A stretch of DNA of 37,472 bases, from assembly GCA_937766455.1 (NCBI GenBank), contig CALLXD010000070.1:1-37472 (forward strand). The letters run 5' to 3'. Under the pieces are notes generated by a model that had not been told where the DNA came from, ran no database searches, and worked only from the letters and a program-made list of their open reading frames with translations. The stretch is from Vicinamibacterales bacterium. GTDB lineage: Bacteria; Acidobacteriota; Vicinamibacteria; Vicinamibacterales; UBA8438. Made by a program: the position numbers and the translations under genes. Within the stretch, counting starts at the first letter, position 1. Each line of letters begins with the position of its first letter. Below, one piece after another: positions 25,579-34,488 of this stretch.

Positions 25579-25736
25579 GGACACTGGCCAGAATAACCTT
25601 GCCAACTTGGGGCGTCGCGGCGCCCGGCTGACAAGGCGTGAGGAGCGCGCATACCGGGAGTATGCAAGCGACGAGCAACGACGGCGGGCGGGATGCCCCG
25701 GCGGCCCAGTTGGCAAGGTTATTCTGGTCAGTGTCC
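25579..25736. repeat. 158-bp palindromic element with about 32-bp terminal inverted repeats (MITE/REP-like)
   Basis: The left arm 25579-25611 (beginning GGACACTGGCCAGAATAACC) and the right arm 25705-25736 (ending ATTCTGGTCAGTGTCC) are reverse complements apart from one substitution and one extra base. The 93-base centre holds a small hairpin GCATAC/GTATGC (25649-25665) flanked by GTGAGGAGCG and GCGACGAGCAACG. This layout, long terminal inverted repeats with a central 'TAC..GTA' hairpin between GAGG- and CGACGA-type blocks, is the kind I associate with intergenic palindromic repeats in some other phyla. No open frame inside is credible. It has no clear target duplication. It may also terminate guaA transcripts. 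Confidence 0.8.
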
Positions 25737-25745
25737 TACGGGACA
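25732..25745. repeat. Small hairpin at the right edge of the palindromic element
   Basis: TGTCC (25732-25736) and GGACA (25741-25745) are inverted around TACG, so the right end of the element borders another short palindrome. It could belong to the element's boundary. Confidence 0.4.
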
Positions 25746-25805
25746 GCATCCGAAAATTGCGCGCCAACTCGCGGGCGCACAATGGCACAATGAGGCCCGG
25801 ACGTC

Positions 25806-25837
25806 GGCGCGGGCAGGCACGATGCCTAGCCCGCGCC
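25806..25837 (+). promoter_or_regulatory. Strong hairpin just upstream of dnaE
   Basis: GGCGCGGGC (25806-25814) pairs with GCCCGCGCC (25829-25837), and AGGC (25815-25818) pairs with GCCT (25824-25827), leaving a 5-base loop and one bulged A. It ends 33 bases before the dnaE ATG. There is no T-run, so it is either a leader structure of the dnaE message or a terminator of upstream transcription. Confidence 0.5.
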
Positions 25838-25870
25838 CACCCGGGACTCTGGGTCAAGCCGGTCTAAGTC

Positions 25871-28800
25871 ATGCCTTCCAACGAGTTCGTGCATCTGCAC
25901 CTGCACACTGAGTACTCGCTGCTCGACGGTGCGTGTCGCATCGGCGAACTGCTTGATCACGCACAGCAGGCGGGTACGCCGGCGCTGGCCGTGACCGAGC
26001 ACGGCAACCTCTTTTCCAGTGTCACGTTTCACGACGAGGCCCGCAAACGAGGGGTCAAGCCGATTCTCGGCTGTGAAGTCTATGTCGCGAACGGCAGCCG
26101 GCACGCCCGCAGCGGTACGCCAGGAGACACCAATAACCATCTGGTCCTCCTCGCCGAGAATCTGACGGGGTACCACAACCTGATCAAGCTGGTCTCGGCC
26201 GGGTACACCGAGGGGTTCTACTACAAACCCCGCATCGACAAGGAGCTGTTGGCCGAGCACGCCGAGGGGCTCATCGGCCTCAGCAGCTGTTTAAAAGGTG
26301 AGGTGGCCACCGGCCTACGCCGAGAGCAACCTCAGAAGGCCCTGGAGGCGGCCGGCACGTACAGGGACATCCTCGGTCCGGGCAACTTCTTCCTCGAAAT
26401 GCAGTATCAAGGCATCGAGGAGCAGCGAGTCGTCAACACGGGTCTGCAGCCACTGGCGAAGGATCTCGGACTGCCCCTCGTGTGCACAAACGACGTGCAT
26501 TACTTGAAGCTGGGGGACCATCGTCCTCACGATGTCCTGCTCTGCATTGGTACCGGCAAGAATGTCAATGACGAGAAGCGACTCCGGTATCACGGCGACC
26601 AGTTCTATCTGAAAACCGCCGAGGAGATGCGGGCCGTCTTTGGCGACTGGCCGCAGGCGATGGCCAACACTGTCGCCATCGCCGAGCGGTGCGATGTCGA
26701 TCTCTCCAACCCGGGCAGTCATCTCCCGAATTTCGAAGTACCGGAGTCGTACACCCTCGACGGCTATTTCGAACACGTCACACGCCAGGGGTTCGCGGAG
26801 CGCCTCGTGGGATGGCGGGCGCTCGCCGCCGAGGGGCGCCTCAAACATCCGATAGAAGCGTACGAGAAACGGCTGGCGCACGAGATCGACATCATCGTGA
26901 AGATGCGCTACCCCGGATATTTCCTGATTGTCTGGGATTTCATTCGCTACGCGCGGGAACAGGGTATTCCGGTGGGTCCCGGCCGTGGCTCGGCCGCGGG
27001 CAGTCTGGTTGCGTACTGCCAGAAGATTACCGACGTCGACCCGATGCAGTTCGACTTGATCTTTGAGCGTTTTCTGAACCCGGAACGAGTGTCATTGCCG
27101 GATATCGACATCGATTTCTGCGAGCGTCGCCGTGGGGAGGTCATCGACTACGTCACCAAGAAATACGGCCGAGACAACGTCGCGCAGATCATCACATTCG
27201 GGACCATGAAAGCGCGCGCCGTCATTCGCGACGTCGGCCGCACGATGGGGATGTCCTACGCGGATGTCGACAAGGTGGCAAAGCAGATACCGCCAGCCCT
27301 CGACATGACGCTCGACAAGGCGCTCGCAGAGAACCCAGCCCTGAAGACCTTGGAACAGCAGGACCCGCAGGTAAGTGAGCTGCTGGAAGTGGCGAAACGG
27401 CTGGAGGGCATCACGCGACACGCGTCCGTACATGCGGCCGGCGTCGTGATCGCGCCGGCCGCAATCACCAATTTCGCTCCGGTGTACAAGAGCCAGAAAG
27501 ACGAAATTACGACGCAGTGGCCGATGAAGGAAGTCGAGCGCATGGGACTCCTGAAAATGGACTTCCTCGGGCTCAGCACCTTGACCCTGCTCGACGACGC
27601 CGTCAAGCACATCGCGGAAACGATGGGAGAGCAGATTGCGCTGGACGCAATACCCATGGATGACGCGAAGACCTTTCAGCTCTTCAGCGAGGGGCAGACG
27701 CTCGGCATCTTCCAATTCGAGAGTTCCGGCATGCGGGACACGCTCCGGAAGGCCAAGCCTGACCGCTTCGAGGATTTGATCTCCCTGAACGCGCTCTATC
27801 GTCCGGGACCGCTCAGGGGCGGGGTTGTCGACGACTACATCGCCCGACGTCATGGCAAAGTCGAGATCGAGTACGAGTTGCCGGCACTCGAGCCGATTCT
27901 CCAAGACAGCTATGGGGTCATCGCCTTTCAGGAACAGGTCATGCGGATCGCCAGTGATCTGGCCGGGTTCACGATGGGCGATGCCGACGTGCTCCGGAAG
28001 GCGATGGGCAAGAAGAGCGAAGAGGTCATGAAGGCGCAGCGCCAGAAGTTCGTGGACGGTGCCGTCGCCCGAGACGTCAGGAAGGCGCAGGCCACAAAGA
28101 TATTCGACCTCATGGCGTTCTTCGCCGGGTATGGATTCAACAAGTCGCATTCCACCGCATATGCGCTCCTGGCCTACCAGACGGCGTATCTGAAGGCGAA
28201 CTATCCCCGCCACTTCATGGCGGCGCTCCTCACGATCGAGTCCCAGAACACAGACAAGTTATCGCTCTACCTGGGTGAGTGTCGTGACATGGGGGTACCC
28301 ATTCTTGCGCCGGACGTCAACGAGAGCGGGATGGCGTTCAAGGTGACCTCGGAGGGCGTTCGTTTCGGGTTGGCCGCCGTGAAGAATGTGGGGGAGGGGG
28401 CCATCCTTTCCATTCTGAAGCGCCGTGCCACGATCGGACGGATCGAGTCATTGTTTGCCATGTGCGAGGATGTCGACCTCCGCCTCGTGAACAAGCGCGT
28501 GTTGGAGAGCCTCGTCAAGGCCGGGGCATTCGACTCGACCGTGGCGGACCGGGCCCAACGCACACACCTGTGTCGGGCTCAGCTGACGGCCATTGTGGAC
28601 CGCGGCTTGGAACATGGCGGCCGCTTGCAACGCGACCGTGAGCGAGGGCAGACGCAGCTCTTCGGAGCCCTGGGCGACGAGTCAGACGGGAACATGCCGT
28701 TGCCCGATGTCGCCCCCTGGACCGATGCGGAGCAGCTCGCGAGCGAGAAGGAGGCACTCGGGCTGTACTTGAGCGGTCACCCAATCGACGGTTACCGAGA

Positions 28801-29356
28801 CCAGTTGCAAGCCGCGGGCGCCCTGGCGATCACCGCCTTGACCGCGAACGCAGGCCAGGTGCTGGTGGGCGGCATCATTAGCGGATACCGCCCGCTGAAG
28901 ACCAAACGTGGCGCGCCGATGGCGGTCCTGACGCTTGAGGATCTCGGCGGCAGCCTGGAGGTGGTCGTCTTTCCGAAGACCTACGAAAAATGTGCGACCG
29001 TGCTGGCGGCGGACCGGCTGGTTCTGGTCGCGGGGAAGCTCGACAAGGACGAGGAAACGGCTCGCATCATGGCCGACGACGTTCGTCCGATCGAAAGCCT
29101 CGAGACGTCGGTGGGCAAGACCCTGTCGATTCACCTCTCGTCGTCGCGCCACAATCGCGGCACCCTGGAGGCCCTGGCCGACGTGTTCACGACTCACCGC
29201 GGCCCCGGCCCCGTCCGCGTCCAGCTCGACCTGACGGAGCGCACACCCGCGCTACGCGTCTGCGCCCGTTTGACCGAAGCCAGGGTGCGAGCCTCCGAGA
29301 ATCTCGTCATCGCCGTAGAAAAGATCTGCGGTGAAGGGACGGTGTCCTGGCTGTGA
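25871..29356 (+). CDS. dnaE: DNA polymerase III alpha subunit
   Basis: 1161 residues, the normal length for DnaE1. It is the replicative polymerase. The N-terminal PHP domain keeps its histidine-rich metal motif (FVHLHLHTEYSLLDGA, residues 6-21). The palm has the catalytic aspartates in PDIDIDF (about 410-416) and a third in KMDFLGLSTLT (about 562). GRGSAAGSLVAYC is the usual fingers/palm signature. A likely beta-clamp-binding motif QTQLF is at 927-931. An OB fold follows (GQVLVGGIISGYRPLKTKRG), and a short C-terminal domain. Unlike in E. coli, the PHP residues look intact; their role here is not shown. It opens a long co-directional run through rapZ. Confidence 0.97.
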   Translation: MPSNEFVHLHLHTEYSLLDGACRIGELLDHAQQAGTPALAVTEHGNLFSSVTFHDEARKRGVKPILGCEVYVANGSRHARSGTPGDTNNHLVLLAENLTGYHNLIKLVSAGYTEGFYYKPRIDKELLAEHAEGLIGLSSCLKGEVATGLRREQPQKALEAAGTYRDILGPGNFFLEMQYQGIEEQRVVNTGLQPLAKDLGLPLVCTNDVHYLKLGDHRPHDVLLCIGTGKNVNDEKRLRYHGDQFYLKTAEEMRAVFGDWPQAMANTVAIAERCDVDLSNPGSHLPNFEVPESYTLDGYFEHVTRQGFAERLVGWRALAAEGRLKHPIEAYEKRLAHEIDIIVKMRYPGYFLIVWDFIRYAREQGIPVGPGRGSAAGSLVAYCQKITDVDPMQFDLIFERFLNPERVSLPDIDIDFCERRRGEVIDYVTKKYGRDNVAQIITFGTMKARAVIRDVGRTMGMSYADVDKVAKQIPPALDMTLDKALAENPALKTLEQQDPQVSELLEVAKRLEGITRHASVHAAGVVIAPAAITNFAPVYKSQKDEITTQWPMKEVERMGLLKMDFLGLSTLTLLDDAVKHIAETMGEQIALDAIPMDDAKTFQLFSEGQTLGIFQFESSGMRDTLRKAKPDRFEDLISLNALYRPGPLRGGVVDDYIARRHGKVEIEYELPALEPILQDSYGVIAFQEQVMRIASDLAGFTMGDADVLRKAMGKKSEEVMKAQRQKFVDGAVARDVRKAQATKIFDLMAFFAGYGFNKSHSTAYALLAYQTAYLKANYPRHFMAALLTIESQNTDKLSLYLGECRDMGVPILAPDVNESGMAFKVTSEGVRFGLAAVKNVGEGAILSILKRRATIGRIESLFAMCEDVDLRLVNKRVLESLVKAGAFDSTVADRAQRTHLCRAQLTAIVDRGLEHGGRLQRDRERGQTQLFGALGDESDGNMPLPDVAPWTDAEQLASEKEALGLYLSGHPIDGYRDQLQAAGALAITALTANAGQVLVGGIISGYRPLKTKRGAPMAVLTLEDLGGSLEVVVFPKTYEKCATVLAADRLVLVAGKLDKDEETARIMADDVRPIESLETSVGKTLSIHLSSSRHNRGTLEALADVFTTHRGPGPVRVQLDLTERTPALRVCARLTEARVRASENLVIAVEKICGEGTVSWL

Positions 29357-29384
29357 TCGGGCTCGTCTACAGGGGGTGACGCGC

Positions 29385-30332
29385 ATGACCCGGCCCTCAG
29401 CGTCTGTCGACGCCGACGCGCCGATCACCGCGTTGCTCAGCGAGGTTGAGGCGTTGAGCCTCATGCCGCGGACCGCGGCCAGACAGCAGACGCTTGACAC
29501 GCTGCGGTCACGTGTGAGGCTGCTGCGACAGGAAGTCTACAGCAGCCTCACACCGTGGCAGCGGGTACTGGTGGCTCGGCATCCGCAACGGCCGCGCACC
29601 CGTGACCATCTGTCACGACTGTGTAGCGATTTCACGGAACTACACGGTGATCGGCGGTTCGCCGACGACCCTGGCGTCGTGGCTGGTTTCGCGCGTTTCG
29701 GGGGAGAGTCCGTACTCGTCGTGGGTCACGAACGGCCGCACCCCCCCCATGCCGGCGGCGCTCGTCCCGAAGGCTACCGTAAAGCGCTCCGTTGCATGCG
29801 GCTGGCCGAGAAATTCGACCGCCCCATCATCACATTTGTCGATAGCGTCGGGGCGTCACCAGACGTGGGCTCGGAGGCGCGGGGCATGGCGGACGCCATC
29901 GCCCACAACCTCCGCGCAATGACAATGCTGACGGTGCCCGTGGTGGTCGTCGTGATCGGTGAAGGAAGCGGTGCCACTGCGCTGGCCTTGGCGGTGGGAG
30001 ACTACATCCTGATGCTCGAGTACGCGGTGTACGGCGTCGTACCAGCTGAGAGTGCCGCCTCGATACTGTGGGGGGATACCGCCTGCACCGAGGACGCGGC
30101 TGACGCCCTCAAACTCACGGCCTCGGACCTGGTAAGGCTCGGTGTCATAGACGAGGTCGTTCCCGAACCGCTAGGCGGCGCGCATGCGGACCCCATCGCG
30201 GCCACCCGTCTGCTGGCGCAACCGCTCCGGTCCGCGCTTCACCACCAGACGAGCCTCTCGGCCAGCGCGAGAGTCACCGAACGACACGCTCGACTGGGCC
30301 GGCTCGGTCTCTCCGGCATTGACGGCACCTGA
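29385..30332 (+). CDS. accA: Acetyl-CoA carboxylase carboxyltransferase subunit alpha, with altered active-site motifs
   Basis: 315 residues, close to E. coli AccA (319). AccA/AccD transfer CO2 from carboxybiotin to acetyl-CoA, giving malonyl-CoA for fatty acid synthesis. Family features are FTELHGDR (83-90), RPEGYRKALRCMRLAEKF (127-144), PEPLGGAHADP (260-270) and the overall order. Several normally invariant motifs differ: TPGAYPG reads SVGASPD (154-160), GEGGSGGALA reads GEGSGATALA (192-201), SPEGCASILW reads PAESAASILW (220-229), and the segment before RPEGYRK is shorter, lacking GRxTKE. ATG 29385 has a good ribosome-binding site (AGGGGGTGA). It lies 28 bases after dnaE. accD is not in the window. 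It could be a diverged but working AccA or a paralogue with another role. Confidence 0.85.
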   Translation: MTRPSASVDADAPITALLSEVEALSLMPRTAARQQTLDTLRSRVRLLRQEVYSSLTPWQRVLVARHPQRPRTRDHLSRLCSDFTELHGDRRFADDPGVVAGFARFGGESVLVVGHERPHPPHAGGARPEGYRKALRCMRLAEKFDRPIITFVDSVGASPDVGSEARGMADAIAHNLRAMTMLTVPVVVVVIGEGSGATALALAVGDYILMLEYAVYGVVPAESAASILWGDTACTEDAADALKLTASDLVRLGVIDEVVPEPLGGAHADPIAATRLLAQPLRSALHHQTSLSASARVTERHARLGRLGLSGIDGT

Positions 30333-30359
30333 CCCGCAACGCATCGCACCGGCAACCTC

Positions 30360-32078
30360 ATGGACACATCACTAGTGTGGGACCACACGCCCGCAGACGA
30401 CGCACAGGCGGCGACGCTCTCAACGGCCTGTGACATTGACCCCGTCATCGCGCGGCTGCTGGTCTTGCGTGGCATCACCAGCCCTGAGGCGGCGACGCAG
30501 TTCTTGAATCCGGCGCTCGACCAGCTGCACGACCCCTTTGAACTCACTGATCTACCGGTCGCCGTCGACCGGCTGCTGGGCGCCATCACGCGTGGCGAAC
30601 GCATCGCGGTGCACGGCGACTACGATGTGGACGGGGTCACGTCGACCGTCATGCTCCGGCGGCTACTCGAACTGCTCGGTGGCGATGTCGTGCATTTCAT
30701 CCCGGACCGTCTCCGCGACGGCTACGGGCTCGAGCCGGCGGGCATCGATCGACTGGCCGCGCAAGAGGTCGCAGTCATTGTGTCGGTCGATTGCGGGATC
30801 CGGAGCGCCGCGGCGGCGATCAGGGCACGCGAGCTCGGGGTCGACCTCATCATCACAGATCATCATGAGCCAGACGCGACGCTTCCGTCGGCACTCGCGG
30901 TCATCAACCCGAAGCGTCCAGACTGTGCATATCCTGACAAGAACCTGGCCGGGGTCGGCGTCGCGTTGAAGCTGGTCCAGGCACTGTGCGAGCGAACGTC
31001 ACACACGCGTTGGTTACCTGGCTTTATCAAACTCGCCGCGCTCGGCACGGTGGCCGATGTCGTCCCGCTGCGTGGCGAGAACCGCGTCATCGCCAAGTTC
31101 GGCCTGGAACAATTGTCGCAGGGGCGCCACACCACCGGCCTGCGGGCCTTGCTCGACGCCACCGGCCTCCTTGGGCAGACCGTCACCAGCTTCCATGTCG
31201 CATTCAGACTGGCCCCCCGGATCAACGCGGCCGGGCGGATGAGCACACCCGACCTTGCGACTCGCTTGCTGCTGTTGACAGATGACACGCGGGACGCCGA
31301 AGCGCGGGGTCTGGCCGAGCAACTCGAAGCCGAGAACCTCCGCCGGCGGCAGGAGGAGGCGGAGATCGTGACCGCCGCTCGTCGCAAGGTAGACACGGAC
31401 CCTGATGTCGGTGCGCACGCGATGTTGGTGGTCTGGGGCGAGGGGTGGCACCGCGGCGTGATTGGCATCGTCGCCTCCAAGCTGGTCGACGCCTATCACC
31501 GGCCGACCATCGTGATTGCGGTGGACGGCGACACCGCATACGGGTCCGGTCGCAGCATCGCCGGGTTCGACCTGCTCGCGTCGCTGGAAGCATGCGGGGA
31601 CCTGTTCACCAAGTTTGGCGGACATCGACACGCCGCCGGGCTCACAATGGACGCGGGGCGACTGAAGGAGCTTCGACGCCGCCTGACCGCCTACGCGGAT
31701 GAGCGACTCGGCCCGGAGGACTTGATGCCCAGGCTCCGAATCGACGGACATCTGCCGTTGACTGCAATCACGCCACGGGTCGTCGAAGGCCTTCGCGCGA
31801 TGGAACCGTTCGGTGCCGGCAACGCCCGCCCCGTGTTTCACACCGGGTCCGTCGAGCTGGCAAACGGGCCCCGTGTCATGAAGGCCGCACACTTGTCGAT
31901 GTCCGTACGCCAGGATGCGCGCGTCTTTCGGGCGGTCGCGTGGCGAATGGCCGAGCGCGCCGAATTCGTCACCCAGCACCGGACGGCTCTGGACCTCGCC
32001 TTCAATGTGACCGAGAACGACTACCGGGGTGAGCACACGGTCGAGTTATCCGTTGCCGACATCCGACAAGCCCGTTAA
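30360..32078 (+). CDS. recJ: Single-stranded-DNA-specific exonuclease RecJ
   Basis: 572 residues, standard for RecJ. It degrades single-stranded DNA 5' to 3' in recombination and mismatch repair. DHH-family motifs are present: HGDYDVDGVTST (85-96), SVDCGI (142-147), ITDHHEP (165-171) with the DHH triplet at 167-169, and in the DHHA1 domain GWHRGVIGIVASKL and the glycine-rich GGHRHAAGLT. A C-terminal OB-like region follows. ATG 30360 is 27 bases after the accA stop. The frame of the downstream LptC/A gene may begin inside recJ's end. Confidence 0.95.
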   Translation: MDTSLVWDHTPADDAQAATLSTACDIDPVIARLLVLRGITSPEAATQFLNPALDQLHDPFELTDLPVAVDRLLGAITRGERIAVHGDYDVDGVTSTVMLRRLLELLGGDVVHFIPDRLRDGYGLEPAGIDRLAAQEVAVIVSVDCGIRSAAAAIRARELGVDLIITDHHEPDATLPSALAVINPKRPDCAYPDKNLAGVGVALKLVQALCERTSHTRWLPGFIKLAALGTVADVVPLRGENRVIAKFGLEQLSQGRHTTGLRALLDATGLLGQTVTSFHVAFRLAPRINAAGRMSTPDLATRLLLLTDDTRDAEARGLAEQLEAENLRRRQEEAEIVTAARRKVDTDPDVGAHAMLVVWGEGWHRGVIGIVASKLVDAYHRPTIVIAVDGDTAYGSGRSIAGFDLLASLEACGDLFTKFGGHRHAAGLTMDAGRLKELRRRLTAYADERLGPEDLMPRLRIDGHLPLTAITPRVVEGLRAMEPFGAGNARPVFHTGSVELANGPRVMKAAHLSMSVRQDARVFRAVAWRMAERAEFVTQHRTALDLAFNVTENDYRGEHTVELSVADIRQAR

Positions 32079-32088
32079 AGTGAAAAGT

Positions 32089-34407
32089 GTGACAGAGACA
32101 CCAGCCGCGCCTCCGCCCGCGCACCAGCGTCCCGTGCGACGTCGCTCACAGCGCCCACGCGGCCCGCGCCGGCGACGCGTACGGTGGCAAGGTCTGGCGC
32201 GCGTCGGGCTGGTGCTTGGCCTCGTCGGCTTTGGCACCGTGGTGTTTCTCGGGGTCGGTGAGCGACTGGATCCCGCGGCGGCGGTAAGCGTGGCTCGTGA
32301 CGACCCGACCGCGCTCGCGGAGATTCGCGGCGCGCAGATTACCCAGGCCGCAGGCGAGTTGCGGGACTACCGCATCGAGGCGGGGCTCCAACAACCCTAC
32401 GAGGACGGATCGCTCAGGTTCTCCGATGGCTTCAGCTTGGAGGTGCCGGGCCAGGCTGACCGTGATGGCTTCCTTGTCACCGGGGGCGAGGCGCGGGTGG
32501 ACGCGGACCAAGATCGTTTTGTCGTCACCCGGGCGGAGTCAGCGAGCCCGGCGGCGGTCGGCGACCCGACCGCCGCTGTGCAGGTGTCGGTGAGCGATGG
32601 GCTCGGCGCGGAGACCGACGCCGCCGTCTACTCCCGGCAGGACGGCACGGTCCGCATGGCGTCCGCGACGACACTACGACGCAGTGGCATGACGGCATTC
32701 GGCCACGACGTCACGATCGAAACCGGCCGGTCCCTCGCGACCCTCGGTGAACAGGCCCACGTCCTGCTGGCCGGTGACGACGGGCGCGCCGCCGTTGACA
32801 TCTGGTCCGGCCGCGCGGTCTTGGCGCATGACGATGGGTACATGAGCTTCGACGGCGGCACGGAGGTCACCACCGGATCGCAGCGGCTCGAAGCCAAAAC
32901 GACCACGGCGCACTTCGGTGAAAACGAGACCGCCCTCGAGCGGTTGGACCTGCGCGGAGACGCACGGATTCACACTCCGGCACCACAACCCGGCGCGTTT
33001 CGAGAGATGCTCGCCGAAGAGATGACCCTGGCATTCGAGGACACGGCGCGAGTGCTGGAACGCGCGACGCTGTCTGGCGGCACCGTGGTCAAGTTGGCCG
33101 GCGTGGACGGGAAGACAGGGGCACAGATCACGGCGGCGTCGATGGATGTCACGATGTCGCCGGACGGCGGTGATGTCTCGGCGATTACCGCACGCGACGG
33201 CGTGACGCTTGCGCTTCCGAGTACCACCGCTGGCGCAAGTGAGCAGATCAGCGCCGACACATTCGCCGCCCGCGGGACCCCAGAGACCGGACTGAACACC
33301 GTAGAATTTACCGGCGACGTGGAGTATCGAGAAGAGCAGACGGCTGCAGCTGGCAGCGCGAGCCGCCTGATTCGCGCCGAGCGCTTGGAGGCGGGCGTCC
33401 AGCCTGGCCTCAGTGGGCTCCTGGCGGCCCAGTTTCTGGGCAACGTGTCGTTCGAAGATGCGGACCGCATGGCGACCGCCGATGATGTCCTCTACGATGT
33501 CGCGGCGGGGCTCATTGCGCTCAATACGGTGGGTCCGGACGGCCGTGGCCCGGAGGTCACGGCTGGCGGGAGCCGAATCGAAGCGACGACCCTCACGTTG
33601 TCGCTCGACGGCTCGGTCATCGAAGCGACGGGTGACGTGCGCAGCGAGCTTACCCCCGTGACCGAGCAGGCCGATGGCGGCAACGACTCGACGCTCCCGG
33701 CACTGCTCGATCCGGGACAGCAGACATTCGCGACCGCTGGTGGGCTTCACTACGATCCCGAGGCGGGGACCGCCGCCTACACCGGTGGGGCACGCCTGTG
33801 GCAAGGGCAAACCAGCTTCGCGGGTGACACCGTCTCGCTGGATGACGCAACGGGCGGTTTGTCCGCAGACGGCAAAGTCACCACCACGATTCAACTCGTA
33901 CGGATGGACGAGACCACGGGCGAATCGGCCGTGTCGCTCACGCGTGTCTCGGCGGAGACGTTCCTCTATGACGACGCGCTCCGTCAGGCAACGTATGACG
34001 ACAAGGCGAAGCTGCTGTCTGAGGCCGGGGACATGAAGGCGGACCGCATAGACGTCTTCCTGGAGTCCGACGGCCGGACGCTGGACCGATTCGAGGCGAC
34101 GGGCAACGTGACACTGCGCCTCGACGGACGTTGGGCGACCGGCGACCTCCTCGTCTACGATGAGGCCACTGGACGCTACGACATGGAAGGCGGGCCGGTT
34201 CGGATCGTGGAATCTGTCGAACTGGACGCCCCCGCAGTGGTCGGTCCGCCACCGCGTCCGGGAACGCCCCCACCCGCACCGTCATGCAGTACGATGGAGG
34301 GGCGTAGGCTAACGTTCTATCGATCAAACGACGCCATCACGGTCGATGGTCGGCAAGTGCTCCGCACGGCGTCCAAGAGCGGCGCCTGCCCCACGCTCGC
34401 GTTCTGA
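32089..34407 (+). CDS. LptC/LptA-type LPS transport protein (apparent fusion), membrane-anchored
   Basis: 772 residues if started at GTG 32089. GTG 32080 and GTG 32029 are alternatives, the last overlapping recJ by 50 bases. A basic, proline-rich N-terminus precedes one transmembrane helix at 37-56 (RVGLVLGLVGFGTVVFLGV). An LptC-like region follows, then repeated beta-strand segments of the OstA/LptA type: QRLEAKTTTAHFGENETALERLDLRGDARI, MATADDVLYDVAAGLIALN, and AETFLYDDALRQATYDDKAKLLS with MKADRIDVFLESDGRTLDRFEATGNVTLRLDGRWATGDLLVYDEATGRYDMEGG split across several strands. The very end (GRRLTFYRSNDAITVDGR) matches the usual LptA C-terminus. The LPS-transport role is supported by lptB 82 bases downstream. 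In E. coli LptC and LptA are separate (about 190 and 185 residues). Confidence 0.85.
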   Translation: MTETPAAPPPAHQRPVRRRSQRPRGPRRRRVRWQGLARVGLVLGLVGFGTVVFLGVGERLDPAAAVSVARDDPTALAEIRGAQITQAAGELRDYRIEAGLQQPYEDGSLRFSDGFSLEVPGQADRDGFLVTGGEARVDADQDRFVVTRAESASPAAVGDPTAAVQVSVSDGLGAETDAAVYSRQDGTVRMASATTLRRSGMTAFGHDVTIETGRSLATLGEQAHVLLAGDDGRAAVDIWSGRAVLAHDDGYMSFDGGTEVTTGSQRLEAKTTTAHFGENETALERLDLRGDARIHTPAPQPGAFREMLAEEMTLAFEDTARVLERATLSGGTVVKLAGVDGKTGAQITAASMDVTMSPDGGDVSAITARDGVTLALPSTTAGASEQISADTFAARGTPETGLNTVEFTGDVEYREEQTAAAGSASRLIRAERLEAGVQPGLSGLLAAQFLGNVSFEDADRMATADDVLYDVAAGLIALNTVGPDGRGPEVTAGGSRIEATTLTLSLDGSVIEATGDVRSELTPVTEQADGGNDSTLPALLDPGQQTFATAGGLHYDPEAGTAAYTGGARLWQGQTSFAGDTVSLDDATGGLSADGKVTTTIQLVRMDETTGESAVSLTRVSAETFLYDDALRQATYDDKAKLLSEAGDMKADRIDVFLESDGRTLDRFEATGNVTLRLDGRWATGDLLVYDEATGRYDMEGGPVRIVESVELDAPAVVGPPPRPGTPPPAPSCSTMEGRRLTFYRSNDAITVDGRQVLRTASKSGACPTLAF

Positions 34408-34440
34408 TTGCCAACGTTGCCAGGTCGCGCAACCATTCGA

Positions 34441-34468
34441 CCCGCCTAATTCAACCCGCCTAATTCAA
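34441..34468. repeat. Two tandem 14-bp direct repeats between the LptC/A gene and lptB
   Basis: CCCGCCTAATTCAA occurs twice back to back (34441-34454, 34455-34468). The spacer otherwise contains no gene. Function unknown; it may be a slippage product. Confidence 0.7.
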
Positions 34469-34488
34469 CCACCGACTGTCAACGCGCC

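Noticed and set aside
25376..25678. Minus-strand frame containing [17 protein letters not shown]
   Set aside because: A familiar artefact from the reverse complement of the guaA 3' end; not a gene.
25579..25736. Complete insertion sequence
   Set aside because: Too short to hold a transposase; no credible coding frame between the inverted arms.
27092..28213. 373-codon minus-strand open frame inside dnaE
   Set aside because: Antisense shadow of the polymerase gene.
32674..33894. 406-codon minus-strand open frame inside the LptC/A gene
   Set aside because: Shadow frame of a recognised gene; composition is Arg/Gly/Ala-rich and no domain is visible.
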